NCBI RefSeq assembly: GCF_900184735.1
Contig: NZ_LT855390.1
Span: 117,736-181,735, forward strand
From: Paucisalibacillus globulus
GTDB taxonomy: Bacteria > Bacillota > Bacilli > Bacillales > Amphibacillaceae
Direction of reading: 5' to 3'
DNA length: 64,000 nt
A program made the position numbers and the translations under genes. Of the stretch, positions 50,915-60,869 are shown one piece after another. A model generated the notes under the pieces. It searched no databases and was not told the origin of the DNA. It saw only the letters and a list, made by a program, of their open reading frames with translations. How positions within the stretch are numbered: position 1 is the first letter of the stretch; every line of letters begins with the position of its first letter.

Positions 50915-51820
50915 CTACCACCATCCAAAGTAATCCGGAACCGTAACAACAATTACCAACAGAAAAACAATAAAGATGTAGTTTACCGAATAGAGGAAGT
51001 TCAGGCGTGCCCAATTTAAATCGTCTTTGGCTTTGAAACCACTGATGCTTAAGAATAACCATCCAAGATGAAGTAGAGTTGTGATGGTAACAAAGATAGC
51101 ACCGAGTTCGTGTATAAAGAATGGTAATGGAATGAGACAAGCGATGTAAACTAAAAAGTGTATCTTAGTAACCTTTATTCCGCGAACTACTGGTAACATC
51201 GCCACACCTGCTGCTTTATATTCATCATGTTTGCGAATGGCAATTGCATACGTATGGGGCATCTGAAAAATAAATAGGATTAGAAATAACACAATAGGTA
51301 CTTCATGATTGGCCGGAGTAATTGCAGCCCAACCAATTAAAGGTGAAACTGCCCCAGAAATACTTCCAATAACGGTATTAATCGTGTACCTGCGCTTCGA
51401 CCAAATGGTATAGAGAATGACATAGGTAAACCAACCGACAAAGGCATAGATGGAGGCTTCCCATGTTGTAAAAGCAAGAAGTGAAAATCCTAAAAATGTA
51501 CATACAATTCCTATGGTTAATACAGCTCTCAAGGAAAAATGCCCTGTCACAGTAGGGCGTTTTTTGGTTCTATCCATTACGGTGTCAATATCAACATCAT
51601 ACCAATTATTGATGACTAGAGCACCAGCCATAACCAATGTACTTCCAATCATAGTCAGTAAAAAAAGTCCAATATGGTCCGTGAAAGTAGCGTTTGTAAA
51701 ATAAATAGCTAACCAAAAACCAGAAAATACTGGTAGTACATTTGCAAGGAGAACTCCAGATTTGATTAACGATTTAAGATCCGTGATAAACGAATGATTG
51801 TCATGTGCTTCTAGATTCAT
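50915..51820 (-). CDS. ctaB: protoheme IX farnesyltransferase (heme O synthase)
   Basis: This 301-residue membrane prenyltransferase attaches a farnesyl chain to heme B for terminal oxidases. The first allylic-diphosphate motif NNWYDVDIDTVMDRTKKRP (about residue 71) and the YTIWSKRRYTINTVIG region (about residue 139) are conserved, and eight or nine helices are expected. The ctaCDEF genes are not adjacent. In most Bacilli ctaB lies next to cytochrome oxidase genes, so this may be a second copy. A dispersed repeat lies 6 bases after the stop. Confidence 0.93.
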   Translation of the reverse strand: MNLEAHDNHSFITDLKSLIKSGVLLANVLPVFSGFWLAIYFTNATFTDHIGLFLLTMIGSTLVMAGALVINNWYDVDIDTVMDRTKKRPTVTGHFSLRAVLTIGIVCTFLGFSLLAFTTWEASIYAFVGWFTYVILYTIWSKRRYTINTVIGSISGAVSPLIGWAAITPANHEVPIVLFLILFIFQMPHTYAIAIRKHDEYKAAGVAMLPVVRGIKVTKIHFLVYIACLIPLPFFIHELGAIFVTITTLLHLGWLFLSISGFKAKDDLNWARLNFLYSVNYIFIVFLLVIVVTVPDYFGWW

Positions 51821-51922
51821 ATATATCCCTCTTCTAACATCTATTACATACTAAACATCTTCCCATACTATATCATTAAACTCATTCACTTTTTTAATTT
51901 AAACTTTGAATTTAACGTTAAT

Positions 51923-51943
51923 CCAAGGAACCTTTCCCCATGG
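51923..51943. repeat. dispersed repeat CCAAGGAACCTTTCCCCATGG
   Basis: A variant copy with CTTTCC in place of CTGTCC, upstream of the ctaB start. Confidence 0.55.
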
Positions 51944-52505
51944 CGTTTGTCGAGATTTGTAGAATAATGCCAAAAAACAAGTCTTCAATCGCTATGATTT
52001 AATTTGTGAGTCTTGCCGTAATCTTTTTCTCTATTGCATACAAAGGTAAATAACCCACTCCCGTTACAAAACCATCTCAATCATGTTACAACCTATCTAG
52101 AAAATGTCATGTAATCCGGTAGAAAAGTCCCGTGTTTCCTATTATATGGAAAGTGTAAATTTACAATTTGTACTAAACTAGGACATTTTATTCGTTTTTA
52201 AGAATTATAATGCTTTCTAGTAAAAAGTATTCACGCTCAAACCCTATTCTGTCAGTTCTACCCAATAATAGGATTTAAGTTTAGGACTATCCATACATGA
52301 ACTAAAACATGAAAGATACTACTAACCTATCAATTTGGAAAATTCTGAATAAATGTGATTAAATTCGACAATATCTCGGATAGCAATCTTTTAGACTAAA
52401 GTTAGCAGTAAAAATTCAGTATACTGCAGATTTATTTCCATATAGAAGGGAGGGTAGTGGTGTATTACCAGGTATTAGCTTTACCATTTGAGGGGAGGAA
52501 CTGAT
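51944..52505. other. long intergenic region before the subtilase gene
   Basis: About 560 bases without a gene. It is AT-rich. A TATACT at 52419-52424 could be the -10 of the subtilase promoter but lacks a good -35. A short open frame near 52460 (GTGTATTACC...) behind AGGGAGGG is possible but too short to support. No RNA structure was recognised. Confidence 0.4.
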
Positions 52506-55500
52506 TTGAGATTAAAGAAGATACGGCAAGTGAAGGCAATGAGTATTGCTGCTTCCATTTTGATGACATTCTCTTTACTTGCACCAGGAGTTGCGTCTGC
52601 TGAATCAAGTAATACACAAGCGAGCAATAAAATACACACAGCAGTAAATGACTCTAATAAAATAGCTAAAGAAAAAGTTAGTGATCGTTTACTAGATAAG
52701 TTTAAAGATGATGAAAAAGTGACGTTTCTAGTGAAATTTAACGAAAAAGCAGATGTTGAAAAAATAGCTGCTGAAACGAAGAAAAATACCACTCAAGCAA
52801 ATATTTCAAAACAAAAACAAGAACATATCCAACGTTCAGCAGTAATTGCAGAGTTAAAAGCAACCGCTTTATCTTCTCAACAAAACGTAAAAAGTTTTTT
52901 AGAAAAAGAAGTTAAAAGTGGAAATGTAGAAAGTTTCGAAACCTATCACATTGTCAATGGGATGGCAGTTACCGCAACAAAGGACGTAGCTGAAAAGATT
53001 GCTTCTTTTGCAGAGGTTGAAAAAATTCTACCAAATGAAACTCGTGAATTGTTTACAACAGTTTCTAAGGATGCGGAAGCTCCTCAATCTGAAATTACAA
53101 ATGTGGAGTGGAATGTGGAACGTGTTGGTGCTCCTGCCGTTTGGAATATGGGGATTGATGGAACTGGTACTGTAGTAGCAAGTATCGATACAGGGGTTGA
53201 TTGGGATCACCCTGGGCTAAAGGAAAAATACCGTGGATATGATTCTGCTACTGATGAAGTGGATCACACGTATAGCTGGTTTGATGCTACAGCTGGTCAA
53301 ACGGAACCATATGATGATCAGGGTCATGGTACACACGTAACGGGAACAATGGTCGGTAGTGAACCAGATGGTTCAAACCAAGTAGGTGTTGCTCCGGGAG
53401 CGAAATATATTGCAGTTAAGGCATTTACTGCAGCTGGTGGTACAGATGCTGACCTTTTAGCTGCTGCACAATGGATTTTAGCACCAGGTGGAGATGCTAC
53501 AAAAGCTCCTGATGTTGTGAACAACTCTTGGGGTGGTGGACCAGGTCTTGATGAATGGTACCGTGATGTAGTTATTGCTTGGCGAGCAGCGGAAATCTTC
53601 CCAGAGTTCTCAGCGGGGAATACTACACTCTTCAACCCAGGTGGACCTGGATCAATTGCTACACCAGCAAATTATCCGGAATCATTTGCAACGGGTGCAA
53701 CAGATATAAATGATGGTTTAGCTAGTTTTTCATTAGAAGGACCATCTCCATATGATGAAATAAAGCCAGATATATCTGCACCAGGTGTAAATATTCGTTC
53801 TACTGTACCAGGTGGAGGATATGAAGGTGGTTGGAATGGTACCTCAATGGCAGGTCCAGCAGTGTCTGGAGTTGTGGCGTTGATGATTCAAGCCAATTCG
53901 AGTCTAAGTGTGGACGAATTGGAACAAATGCTACTTGATACGGCAATACCACTAACAAATGGTGAATATCCGGAGTCTCCTAATAATGGATTCGGATATG
54001 GTTTAGTGGATGCATATAGTGCCGTTTCAGCATTAGTAACAGGATTAGGCAGGGTTGATGGACAGGTTGGAAAAGAGGGGGAAGATACTGAAGCGCCTAC
54101 ATATGAGCATGTAGCACCAACTGAGACGTATGCTGGAATGGATCTTCCACTTGAAATTAGCGTTCAAGATAATGTCAGCATCTCTAGTGTAGAATTACAA
54201 TACCGTCAATCAGATGCAGATGAATGGCAATCACTTGAAGCAGAAAGAGTAGATGGTAACTTCCGTGATGGTGAATACCTAGTAACTATTCCAGGTGATG
54301 TGGTTGCAGAACCATCCGTATCCTATCGTTGGGTAATTCAGGACTACGGGAACAATGATATTACAACCGATAGTTATGAAATAGCGGTAAACTCTGGAAT
54401 CACAGTTGGTTATAGTACTGACTTTGAAACCGCACCAATTGGCTGGACTTCCTATGGAACAAACAATACATGGGAGTGGGGAGTTCCTACGTATGGTCCG
54501 GATGGAGCTTTCTCAGGTGAAAAGGTTTATGCTACGAATCTTTCTGGAGACTATAGTAGCAGTAGCGATATGATGCTAGTAATGCCTCCAATTGATTTAC
54601 CAGATGGAGATTCTTATCTTCAGTTTAAACACTGGCATGAAATTAATGCTGGATATGACTTTGGTTACGTAGTTATCTCTACAGACCAAGAGAATTGGGA
54701 ACAACTTGCAGTAGTTGATGGCGATACTGCAGATTGGGAAGACAGTGAATTCCAATTATCTCAATATGCAGGCGAGCGTGTTTACATCGGTTTCCATTTT
54801 ACAAGTTCAGCGGTTGTAAATGAGGCAGGTTGGTATCTAGATGATGTTAAGTTATCGGATACATCTCTACTTAATGATTCAGCAGATAGTAACAAGAATC
54901 AAATTGGAAAAAAACAATCGAGTGAAAAATTAGAGACAAAGCATTCTGTACCAAGGAAAATGGAGTCTCAAAAAGAGAACAAGAAAACGGAAGCTAATGT
55001 TTCAACACTACCTTTAGAAGCAACAGTTAGTGTGATAGAATCTGGTCAATCCGTTAAAACCAACCCTGCAGATGGAACCTATTCATTACTTCATGCAGCT
55101 GGCGACTTTACGTTAGTGGCAGAAGCATATGGATTCCATCCATTAGAACAAACAGTAACGATTGAAGCAGATGGTGAGACTGAAGCTAATTTCACATTAG
55201 AAGAAATGAATCAATACACAGTAAATGGTTCAATTGTCGATGAGGCAACAGGGGAGCCTGTTGAAGGGGCAACTGTAATACTTGTGGAAGATGCTAATGT
55301 GGAACCAACAACAACGGATGCTGAAGGAGACTTTTCACTAACAGCTTATGAAGGAAGCTACACATTAAAAGTTATTGCCACTGGTTACCATGGTACAGAG
55401 GTAGAAGTTGATCTTGGTGACGGAGATAGAACTGTAGATATTACATTGGAACCATTCTATACGGTACCAGGTGGAGAAATTGGATATGATGACGGAACGG

Positions 55501-56789
55501 CAGAGAATGCTCGTGCATTTTATGATGCAGGTAATGGTTGGGCTGTAAAGATGTCCTTACCAGAGGGTGAAGAGCAAGCTATCGTAACCGACGGTGTCTT
55601 CCAATTTCATGGCACCGACTGGCCTATCCCAGGTGGAACAGAGTTTGCGGTTGAAGTTTGGGATGCATCTGGTCCAGATGGAATGCCTGGTAAAAAGTTA
55701 GCAGGTCCAATCGATGCAGAAGCAACAAGAAGCTTGGATGAGTGGACAGTTGTTGACTTATCAGAGCATGCAATTCAAGTCGATGGTGACTTCTATATGG
55801 TTTACATTCAGACAGGGGCAAATCCAAATGTACCTGGATTAGCTACAGATGAGAGTGGTCCGAATGCAGAACGCAGTTATCAATATGTTGGAGGTGCATG
55901 GTCAGCATCACCTGCTGCAGAAGGTAACTATATGATTCGCGCCCGTGTTAGCTATGAGGTGGAAGTGCCTGTGATTACTTCACCTACCGATGGCTTCATC
56001 ACGAATGAGTCTGAAGTTACAGTTGAAGGAACTGCTTCACCAACAACAACGGTTCAATTGCTTAATAATGGTGAAGAAGTTGGGTCTTTAGAAGTTGGAG
56101 ATAATGGTGAATTTGCAATTCCAACAGAATTAGTGGAAGGTGAAAATGAATTTACTGTTGTTTCTTTACTTGATGGTACACCAACAGGGGAATCCGAATC
56201 AGTAACCGTAACCCTTGATACTGAAGCACCAGACTTAACGATCACTAATCCAGTTGATGGGGATAAATTAGTCAGAGAAACAGTAACCGTTGAAGGAACG
56301 GTAGCGGATACTAATCTCGACTTTGTCGAAGTTAACGGTCAAAAAGCAGCTGTTACGGATGGAAATTACTCTAAACGTATCCTGCTTGATGAGGGTGAAA
56401 ATACAATTGAAGTGGTTGCAGCTGATTTAGCAGGAAACACAACAACGGAATCTTTAACTATCGATGTGGACTTCACTGCACCAGAAATTGAGAATTTAAC
56501 TCCTACAGAGGATAAATATATTAATACTGGCCAAACAGTGAAGATAGAATTTGATAGTGAGCCTGGATTAAAAGCAACCTACGTCATCCACATGCCACTA
56601 ACAAATATAACAGCCAATGCGACAGAAATGCCGATCATGGAAGTGTCTGATGGACATTATGTGGGGTATTGGACAGCAACGAGTAAATCTCACGCTGAAG
56701 GTGCCGTTATTGAAGTAAAAGTGGTAGATGACTTCGGAAATGAAGCAAGGAAAAAGGCAGAAGGTAAGTTGTTTATTAATGTGGAGTAA
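52506..56789 (+). CDS. secreted multidomain subtilisin-like protease (bacillopeptidase F type)
   Basis: A 1427-residue exported protease starting at TTG 52506, with GGGGAGG about 8 bases upstream. Residues 1-35 are a signal peptide ending VASAES. An inhibitor-I9-type propeptide follows. The S8 catalytic domain (from about residue 190) has Asp in SIDTGVDWDHPG, His in GHGTHVTGT, the NNSWGG segment and Ser in NGTSMAGPA. Downstream are a jelly-roll choice-of-anchor module (about 640-790), two carboxypeptidase-regulatory-like modules with DxT repeats, and three Ig-like/glucodextranase-B-like modules at the end. Length and order match bacillopeptidase F. Confidence 0.93.
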   Translation: MRLKKIRQVKAMSIAASILMTFSLLAPGVASAESSNTQASNKIHTAVNDSNKIAKEKVSDRLLDKFKDDEKVTFLVKFNEKADVEKIAAETKKNTTQANISKQKQEHIQRSAVIAELKATALSSQQNVKSFLEKEVKSGNVESFETYHIVNGMAVTATKDVAEKIASFAEVEKILPNETRELFTTVSKDAEAPQSEITNVEWNVERVGAPAVWNMGIDGTGTVVASIDTGVDWDHPGLKEKYRGYDSATDEVDHTYSWFDATAGQTEPYDDQGHGTHVTGTMVGSEPDGSNQVGVAPGAKYIAVKAFTAAGGTDADLLAAAQWILAPGGDATKAPDVVNNSWGGGPGLDEWYRDVVIAWRAAEIFPEFSAGNTTLFNPGGPGSIATPANYPESFATGATDINDGLASFSLEGPSPYDEIKPDISAPGVNIRSTVPGGGYEGGWNGTSMAGPAVSGVVALMIQANSSLSVDELEQMLLDTAIPLTNGEYPESPNNGFGYGLVDAYSAVSALVTGLGRVDGQVGKEGEDTEAPTYEHVAPTETYAGMDLPLEISVQDNVSISSVELQYRQSDADEWQSLEAERVDGNFRDGEYLVTIPGDVVAEPSVSYRWVIQDYGNNDITTDSYEIAVNSGITVGYSTDFETAPIGWTSYGTNNTWEWGVPTYGPDGAFSGEKVYATNLSGDYSSSSDMMLVMPPIDLPDGDSYLQFKHWHEINAGYDFGYVVISTDQENWEQLAVVDGDTADWEDSEFQLSQYAGERVYIGFHFTSSAVVNEAGWYLDDVKLSDTSLLNDSADSNKNQIGKKQSSEKLETKHSVPRKMESQKENKKTEANVSTLPLEATVSVIESGQSVKTNPADGTYSLLHAAGDFTLVAEAYGFHPLEQTVTIEADGETEANFTLEEMNQYTVNGSIVDEATGEPVEGATVILVEDANVEPTTTDAEGDFSLTAYEGSYTLKVIATGYHGTEVEVDLGDGDRTVDITLEPFYTVPGGEIGYDDGTAENARAFYDAGNGWAVKMSLPEGEEQAIVTDGVFQFHGTDWPIPGGTEFAVEVWDASGPDGMPGKKLAGPIDAEATRSLDEWTVVDLSEHAIQVDGDFYMVYIQTGANPNVPGLATDESGPNAERSYQYVGGAWSASPAAEGNYMIRARVSYEVEVPVITSPTDGFITNESEVTVEGTASPTTTVQLLNNGEEVGSLEVGDNGEFAIPTELVEGENEFTVVSLLDGTPTGESESVTVTLDTEAPDLTITNPVDGDKLVRETVTVEGTVADTNLDFVEVNGQKAAVTDGNYSKRILLDEGENTIEVVAADLAGNTTTESLTIDVDFTAPEIENLTPTEDKYINTGQTVKIEFDSEPGLKATYVIHMPLTNITANATEMPIMEVSDGHYVGYWTATSKSHAEGAVIEVKVVDDFGNEARKKAEGKLFINVE

Positions 56790-56839
56790 TTAGGAACGAA
56801 AGATGATTTCTATTTCATCCTTCATTATCTCCTAAAGTA

Positions 56840-56878
56840 GAAAAAGCTCTCTACTAAAAAATAGTAGAGAGCTTTTCT
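56840..56878. terminator. bidirectional terminator
   Basis: AAAAAGCTCTCTACTA pairs with TAGTAGAGAGCTTTT around AAAAA. It separates the convergent protease and NCS1 permease genes. Confidence 0.9.
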
Positions 56879-56879
56879 A

Positions 56880-58280
56880 TTATGCGATGTAATCATCCTT
56901 ATCAACATCACTTGCTAAATTACGAACATAATATTTCCCTTTAGTTTTAATTGCAAGAATAACTGTTAGTAGAGCAGCTAATAGAGAAGAAAAGAATGCA
57001 GCCGTACTTTGTAAAAATTCTCCCATAAATCCTAATGCAGCAATTGTACCTATTGTACAGGCAATAAGAAGAGATACTACTCCAACAGGATTCCATCTAA
57101 AGAGATTTTTTTGTCTGGATTCGTAATATCCAGGCCCGATTTTCAAGACTTTCTTCACAATAGTAGCATCTACTACTAAGATAGTAGCCCATGTCATTAA
57201 GAATACACCCTGAAATGTCATGGCCAGTTCTAGGTGATCGACAATACCACCAAGCATTAAAATAATGGCAGAAATTCCGGTTACTACTACCCAAAAACGT
57301 CTTCCTGGTTTAAATTTAACGACATTTTCAAAGAAATTAGCTAGTGATAGTGAACCACTATAAATATTGGTAATATTGATTCTTACCTGAGTTAGCATCG
57401 TAAATAATACTCCCCAAATTCCAAGAAGTAATACAATGTAAACTCCAGGATTTGGTTCGCCTAAACGAACACAAAACCAAATTCCAAGTCCACCCATTAC
57501 CCCAAAACAGAAGATTTGTGGAATAAACCCTATAGCAAAAATACCAATTTTCCTATCTTTTGGTTTTAGGTAGCGAGCATAATCAGATGCAAGTAGTGGG
57601 GTTAACCCCATAATTCCGTGTTGCATACCGATACAGAATAATAATGCGGTACCACCAACTTGAACTCCTTCTGGCATATAAGACCAAAATACTCCGTCAT
57701 ATTCAGATGGTGTCAGTACTGCCATCGTAATGGCTGCGATTAGGAACACGAAAAATAGTGGAAGAGACCATTTTTGTAGTTTGTCTAACTGTTTAATTCC
57801 AAACCAATTAAGAGGAATTACAATTGTTCCGAAGAAGAGAATTAAAGCCCATTCAGGAATGACGGGGAAAAATTCATGAACTGCTGCAACTAAAATCATA
57901 CCTTCCAGTGCACAATACATGATAAAGTTTGTTGCGTAAATAAACGAAGTAAGTGAAGCCCCGATGTAACCAAATCCACCACCTCTAGACATAAGATTTA
58001 CATTCATCCCAGACTTCGCAGATAGATAGGCAATGAACGTACCTAATATTCCAGCGACGATAATGGCATAGACGGCAGATATAATGGCGTTTATCGCACC
58101 AAATTGAAGTGCCATGACACTTCCCATTTGGAAGTAAAAAATAGCCGTTGCAATTCCAAAGGTAATGTTTGTTATACTAAGCCATCCCATATTTCTTCTG
58201 TCTCTTGGTACTCTGCCTAATGAATAATCATCACCTTTACGTTCGGTAGTGTGATCACTCGTTATATTAGTAGAATCCAA
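56880..58280 (-). CDS. NCS1 family cytosine/purine-type permease
   Basis: A 466-residue transporter with about twelve helices in the NCS1 (LeuT) fold. The N-terminal YSLGRVPRDRRNMGWLSITNITFGIATAIFYFQMGS and the SRGGGFGYIGASLTS segment (about residues 97-111) are typical of cytosine or nucleobase symporters. The substrate may be cytosine, purine or a related heterocycle. No catabolic gene is adjacent; adenine deaminase is far away at 3.9 kb. RBS AAAGGAG precedes the ATG on the minus strand. Confidence 0.88.
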   Translation of the reverse strand: MDSTNITSDHTTERKGDDYSLGRVPRDRRNMGWLSITNITFGIATAIFYFQMGSVMALQFGAINAIISAVYAIIVAGILGTFIAYLSAKSGMNVNLMSRGGGFGYIGASLTSFIYATNFIMYCALEGMILVAAVHEFFPVIPEWALILFFGTIVIPLNWFGIKQLDKLQKWSLPLFFVFLIAAITMAVLTPSEYDGVFWSYMPEGVQVGGTALLFCIGMQHGIMGLTPLLASDYARYLKPKDRKIGIFAIGFIPQIFCFGVMGGLGIWFCVRLGEPNPGVYIVLLLGIWGVLFTMLTQVRINITNIYSGSLSLANFFENVVKFKPGRRFWVVVTGISAIILMLGGIVDHLELAMTFQGVFLMTWATILVVDATIVKKVLKIGPGYYESRQKNLFRWNPVGVVSLLIACTIGTIAALGFMGEFLQSTAAFFSSLLAALLTVILAIKTKGKYYVRNLASDVDKDDYIA

Positions 58281-58617
58281 AATAAACCAACTCCTTTTGT
58301 GTAATGATTCACATGATGAACCTATAAAAATATAACGAAAACTTACTGACTATTTTCTTTAAACAGACAGTGACTAATTAACTTTATCAATACTTTTTGC
58401 TTAATGCAAACATGCTATACACTGATAAATGATTATAAAGACCTATTATGTATAATTAATACCAAATAGCTTGGTTTATCGCAGTAAATGTCACTTAATA
58501 GGAATATTGCTCAGTTTTAATCCATTTCGGATGAAGAAAAGGAACGAGCAGTTTCCCCAACCAATAGATTTTTCGTAATTTAGTAGGACGTAAAGGTGAT
58601 ACGGAAGCGATAATTAA
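58281..58617. other. intergenic region with promoters of divergent genes
   Basis: About 340 bases, AT-rich, with no ORF. It must carry the promoter of the NCS1 permease. No riboswitch or clear operator was recognised. Confidence 0.4.
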
Positions 58618-58646
58618 TTAAAAAAGCCGCAAAATACATGTATAAT
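58618..58646 (+). promoter_or_regulatory. promoter of the alpha-CTD-like gene
   Basis: TTAAAA (58618-58623) and TATAAT (58641-58646) with a 17-base spacer. The -10 is perfect. Confidence 0.55.
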
Positions 58647-58667
58647 GAACGAGTAGGAGGGATTATT

Positions 58668-58964
58668 TTGGCTGCAGAAAAGAGTTTAAGAGTCTGTGAA
58701 AAGGGACATCAGTATTACAAAAGTAGTGATTGTAAGAGTTGTCCTACGTGTGACAAAGAGAATAAACCTAAAAATGGATTTCTTTCAAAACTTAGTTCAC
58801 CTGCTAGAAATGCTTTACTCCATGAAGGAATCGATACCGTACAAAAGCTTGCAATGTATTCGGAAAAAGAAATCCTACAGATTCATGGCATTGGTCCAGC
58901 CTCTCTACCTGTTATGAGAGCTTCATTAGAAGAAGAAGGGTTATTGTTTAAGAATAATAACTGA
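58668..58964 (+). CDS. RNA polymerase alpha-CTD-like helix-hairpin-helix protein
   Basis: A 98-residue protein. Residues 8-32 carry C-x-x-x-H...C-x-x-C-x-x-C (VCEKGHQYYKSSDCKSCPTC), a zinc ribbon. The C-terminal half (LSSPARNALLHEGIDTVQKLAMYSEKEILQIHGIGPASLPVMRASL) is the two helix-hairpin-helix unit of the alpha C-terminal domain, which binds DNA. The start is TTG 58668 with AGGAGG ahead; a longer ATG start at 58638 overlaps the promoter. A regulatory role is likely but unproven. Confidence 0.85.
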   Translation: MAAEKSLRVCEKGHQYYKSSDCKSCPTCDKENKPKNGFLSKLSSPARNALLHEGIDTVQKLAMYSEKEILQIHGIGPASLPVMRASLEEEGLLFKNNN

Positions 58965-58987
58965 TTGTCCTGTTTTTTACCAGAATA

Positions 58988-59027
58988 AACCCCATGAAGT
59001 TAGAAATCTGCTTAAACTTCTGGGGCT
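58988..59027 (-). terminator. hairpin downstream of the VC0807-like gene
   Basis: CCCCATGAAGTT pairs with AACTTCTGGGG (one bulge). T residues lie on the minus-strand 3' side, so it probably ends the minus-strand membrane-protein transcript. Confidence 0.55.
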
Positions 59028-59055
59028 ACGGTATATTCTATTGGTATAGTGGTAG

Positions 59056-59718
59056 TTAAATGGATGACTGATTAAGGTCTGATTCTATCTCATCATCCTT
59101 CTGCTTTTGTTCAAAGTATTTGTTTATTGGGACATTCGTGTAGATGAACAAACCTGTGATGGCAAGCCCAAAAACCCATTCGCATATTTGCCTGTATATA
59201 AGCATTTGATTATAACCGTCCACACCATATTTTTGCAGCAACCACATCTTCAAGCCAGCTACAAACAGGCCGCGTACAATAAACAGTATTTGGATAATTT
59301 GAAACCACATAAAAATTCCTTTCGTATAAAAAACAGGAGTGCTTTGGTTTCTTGGCCACCCTTGTAAATACACAAAATCAACCGCAAAGTATAGTGCTAA
59401 TGGACGTCTGAATATCAATGCTATCAGATGTATGAAGACATAGAACAACCCTAGATAAATACCATTCCATAGCATTTGTTCGGCCGATCCCGATAGTATT
59501 TTAACCGTTGTACTTATAAATAATGACCCAATAATAAATAACCCAGCAATATTAAATTGCCTCTCCATTACGAAGCGGTAAACGGTATATATAAAGCCAG
59601 GGATAGTAGATATAAGCATTGCTGGATAATCACCTAATAGTTCCCTTCCATAATTCCAAATTAACAATGGAAGTGCGATATAACATATCATATCAAGTAG
59701 AATAAGCTTCTTCTTCAT
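59056..59718 (-). CDS. VC0807-like integral membrane protein
   Basis: A 220-residue protein with about six helices. The N-terminal LDMICYIALPLLIWNYGRELLGDYPAMLISTIPGFIYTVYRF and the SGSAEQMLWNGIYLGLFY region match the VC0807 family, whose function is unknown. The C-terminal tail is acidic and cytoplasmic. It is monocistronic, with AAAGGTG before the ATG. Confidence 0.8.
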   Translation of the reverse strand: MKKKLILLDMICYIALPLLIWNYGRELLGDYPAMLISTIPGFIYTVYRFVMERQFNIAGLFIIGSLFISTTVKILSGSAEQMLWNGIYLGLFYVFIHLIALIFRRPLALYFAVDFVYLQGWPRNQSTPVFYTKGIFMWFQIIQILFIVRGLFVAGLKMWLLQKYGVDGYNQMLIYRQICEWVFGLAITGLFIYTNVPINKYFEQKQKDDEIESDLNQSSI

Positions 59719-59889
59719 TCAAATCACCTTTTTTTAGAGAGAATAAAACTGAATACTTAAAATTTATTATACAATAGAAATATACGATATCAAGGAAGAA
59801 GACAATACGATGAGGGAAATTTAGAGTTGCTATATAGAAGTATAAAAGGGACTTTTTGATGAAAGGAGAGATTTGTTATCAAGAAAGTA

Positions 59890-60273
59890 ATGGGTGTATT
59901 TATCATTTTATTACTTGTAATAGCAGGATGTAGTAATGCGAATCACAATGTAGACTTAGGAAAATCGTTGCAATCAATTGTAGAAGATAAAAGCAATAGT
60001 GAAATTAATCTTTCATCATGGACGTCTTTCGATTGGGAAAAGGCATTTCTATTTAGTCCTTATACGTCACAAGAAGAAATGGAAAAACAATTAGGTGCAA
60101 ATTTCAATGATCAAAGTAATCTCGCCTGGAGAGACGATATTTATTTATTGGTTTTCAAGGACAAGGAAAAGGTTATTCAATATGTTGAAGTAGAACATCA
60201 GGGAGTAAATCTAACAATCGGGGAGAATAAGTACTTAACCCCTTCTGACGATCTAATAATTATGGATAAATAA
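59890..60273 (+). CDS. putative lipoprotein with an unusual start
   Basis: A 127-residue protein with a lipobox (LLLVIAGC at about residue 14) and a short soluble part. From ATG 59890 the signal peptide lacks positive charges. The in-frame codons before it read ATC AAG AAA GTA, and AAAGGAGAG ends 8 bases before that ATC. Translation from ATC 59878 would give the normal MKKVMGVF signal start. A non-standard ATC start or a mutated ATG is therefore possible. It begins a five-gene run ending in paiA. Confidence 0.6.
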   Translation: MGVFIILLLVIAGCSNANHNVDLGKSLQSIVEDKSNSEINLSSWTSFDWEKAFLFSPYTSQEEMEKQLGANFNDQSNLAWRDDIYLLVFKDKEKVIQYVEVEHQGVNLTIGENKYLTPSDDLIIMDK

Positions 60274-60300
60274 TAGGAAGTTAAGATGGGAGTGTAGTAT

Positions 60301-60594
60301 ATGAACGGAACACTTAGTAAGTGGTCTGCAATATTAAGTTTATATTGTGGAATAGCTTTGGCTGCTAGTTATATCGTTGCACCAGACACACCAGAAGGAA
60401 TCATAGTTCCTTTACTAATGTTTTTATTTTACTCTGCAATCATTGCCGGAATATTAGCTTTGATATTTACCATGTTGGCTTTTTATAAAAAGGAAGAAGG
60501 ATATATGAAGATGATAGGGCCAATTGTGCTGTCTTTAATTGTGTTGGCATTCGTCATATCCTTTGTTGGTATTATGTTTATTGGTGAAGACTAG
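60301..60594 (+). CDS. hypothetical small membrane protein, 97 residues
   Basis: Three hydrophobic helices (about residues 8-26, 36-61 and 73-95) with a short KKEEGYMK loop. Not recognised; the layout resembles small DUF4064-like proteins. GGGAG precedes the ATG. It follows the lipoprotein gene after 27 bases. Confidence 0.6.
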   Translation: MNGTLSKWSAILSLYCGIALAASYIVAPDTPEGIIVPLLMFLFYSAIIAGILALIFTMLAFYKKEEGYMKMIGPIVLSLIVLAFVISFVGIMFIGED

Positions 60595-60632
60595 TAAGTA
60601 TATTTCTAATAAAGCTTAGGGAGCGGGATAAT

Positions 60633-60857
60633 GTGGATATGTTATTATGGATAACACTTGGGTTTATCGTGATTGGATTTGGTGTTCTTGCTTCGATGAA
60701 AAAAAGTATGGAACGAAAGGTTGCCTACATAAAAAGTAATAAGGAAGTTACGAAAGACGCCGCTAAACCGGTAATTTGGTGGATTATGGGGACCACGGTA
60801 TGGGGCATCATAAGTATTTTTCTTGTAGTGTGGTGTTTCACTGTTAATATGGGCTAA
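60633..60857 (+). CDS. hypothetical small membrane protein, 74 residues
   Basis: GTG 60633 is preceded by GGGAGCGGG. One N-terminal helix (MDMLLWITLGFIVIGFGVLASM) is followed by a basic segment and a second helix (WWIMGTTVWGIISIFLVVWCF). Not recognised. It lies in the same small-gene run. Confidence 0.55.
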   Translation: MDMLLWITLGFIVIGFGVLASMKKSMERKVAYIKSNKEVTKDAAKPVIWWIMGTTVWGIISIFLVVWCFTVNMG

Positions 60858-60869
60858 ACTTAATGTTGG

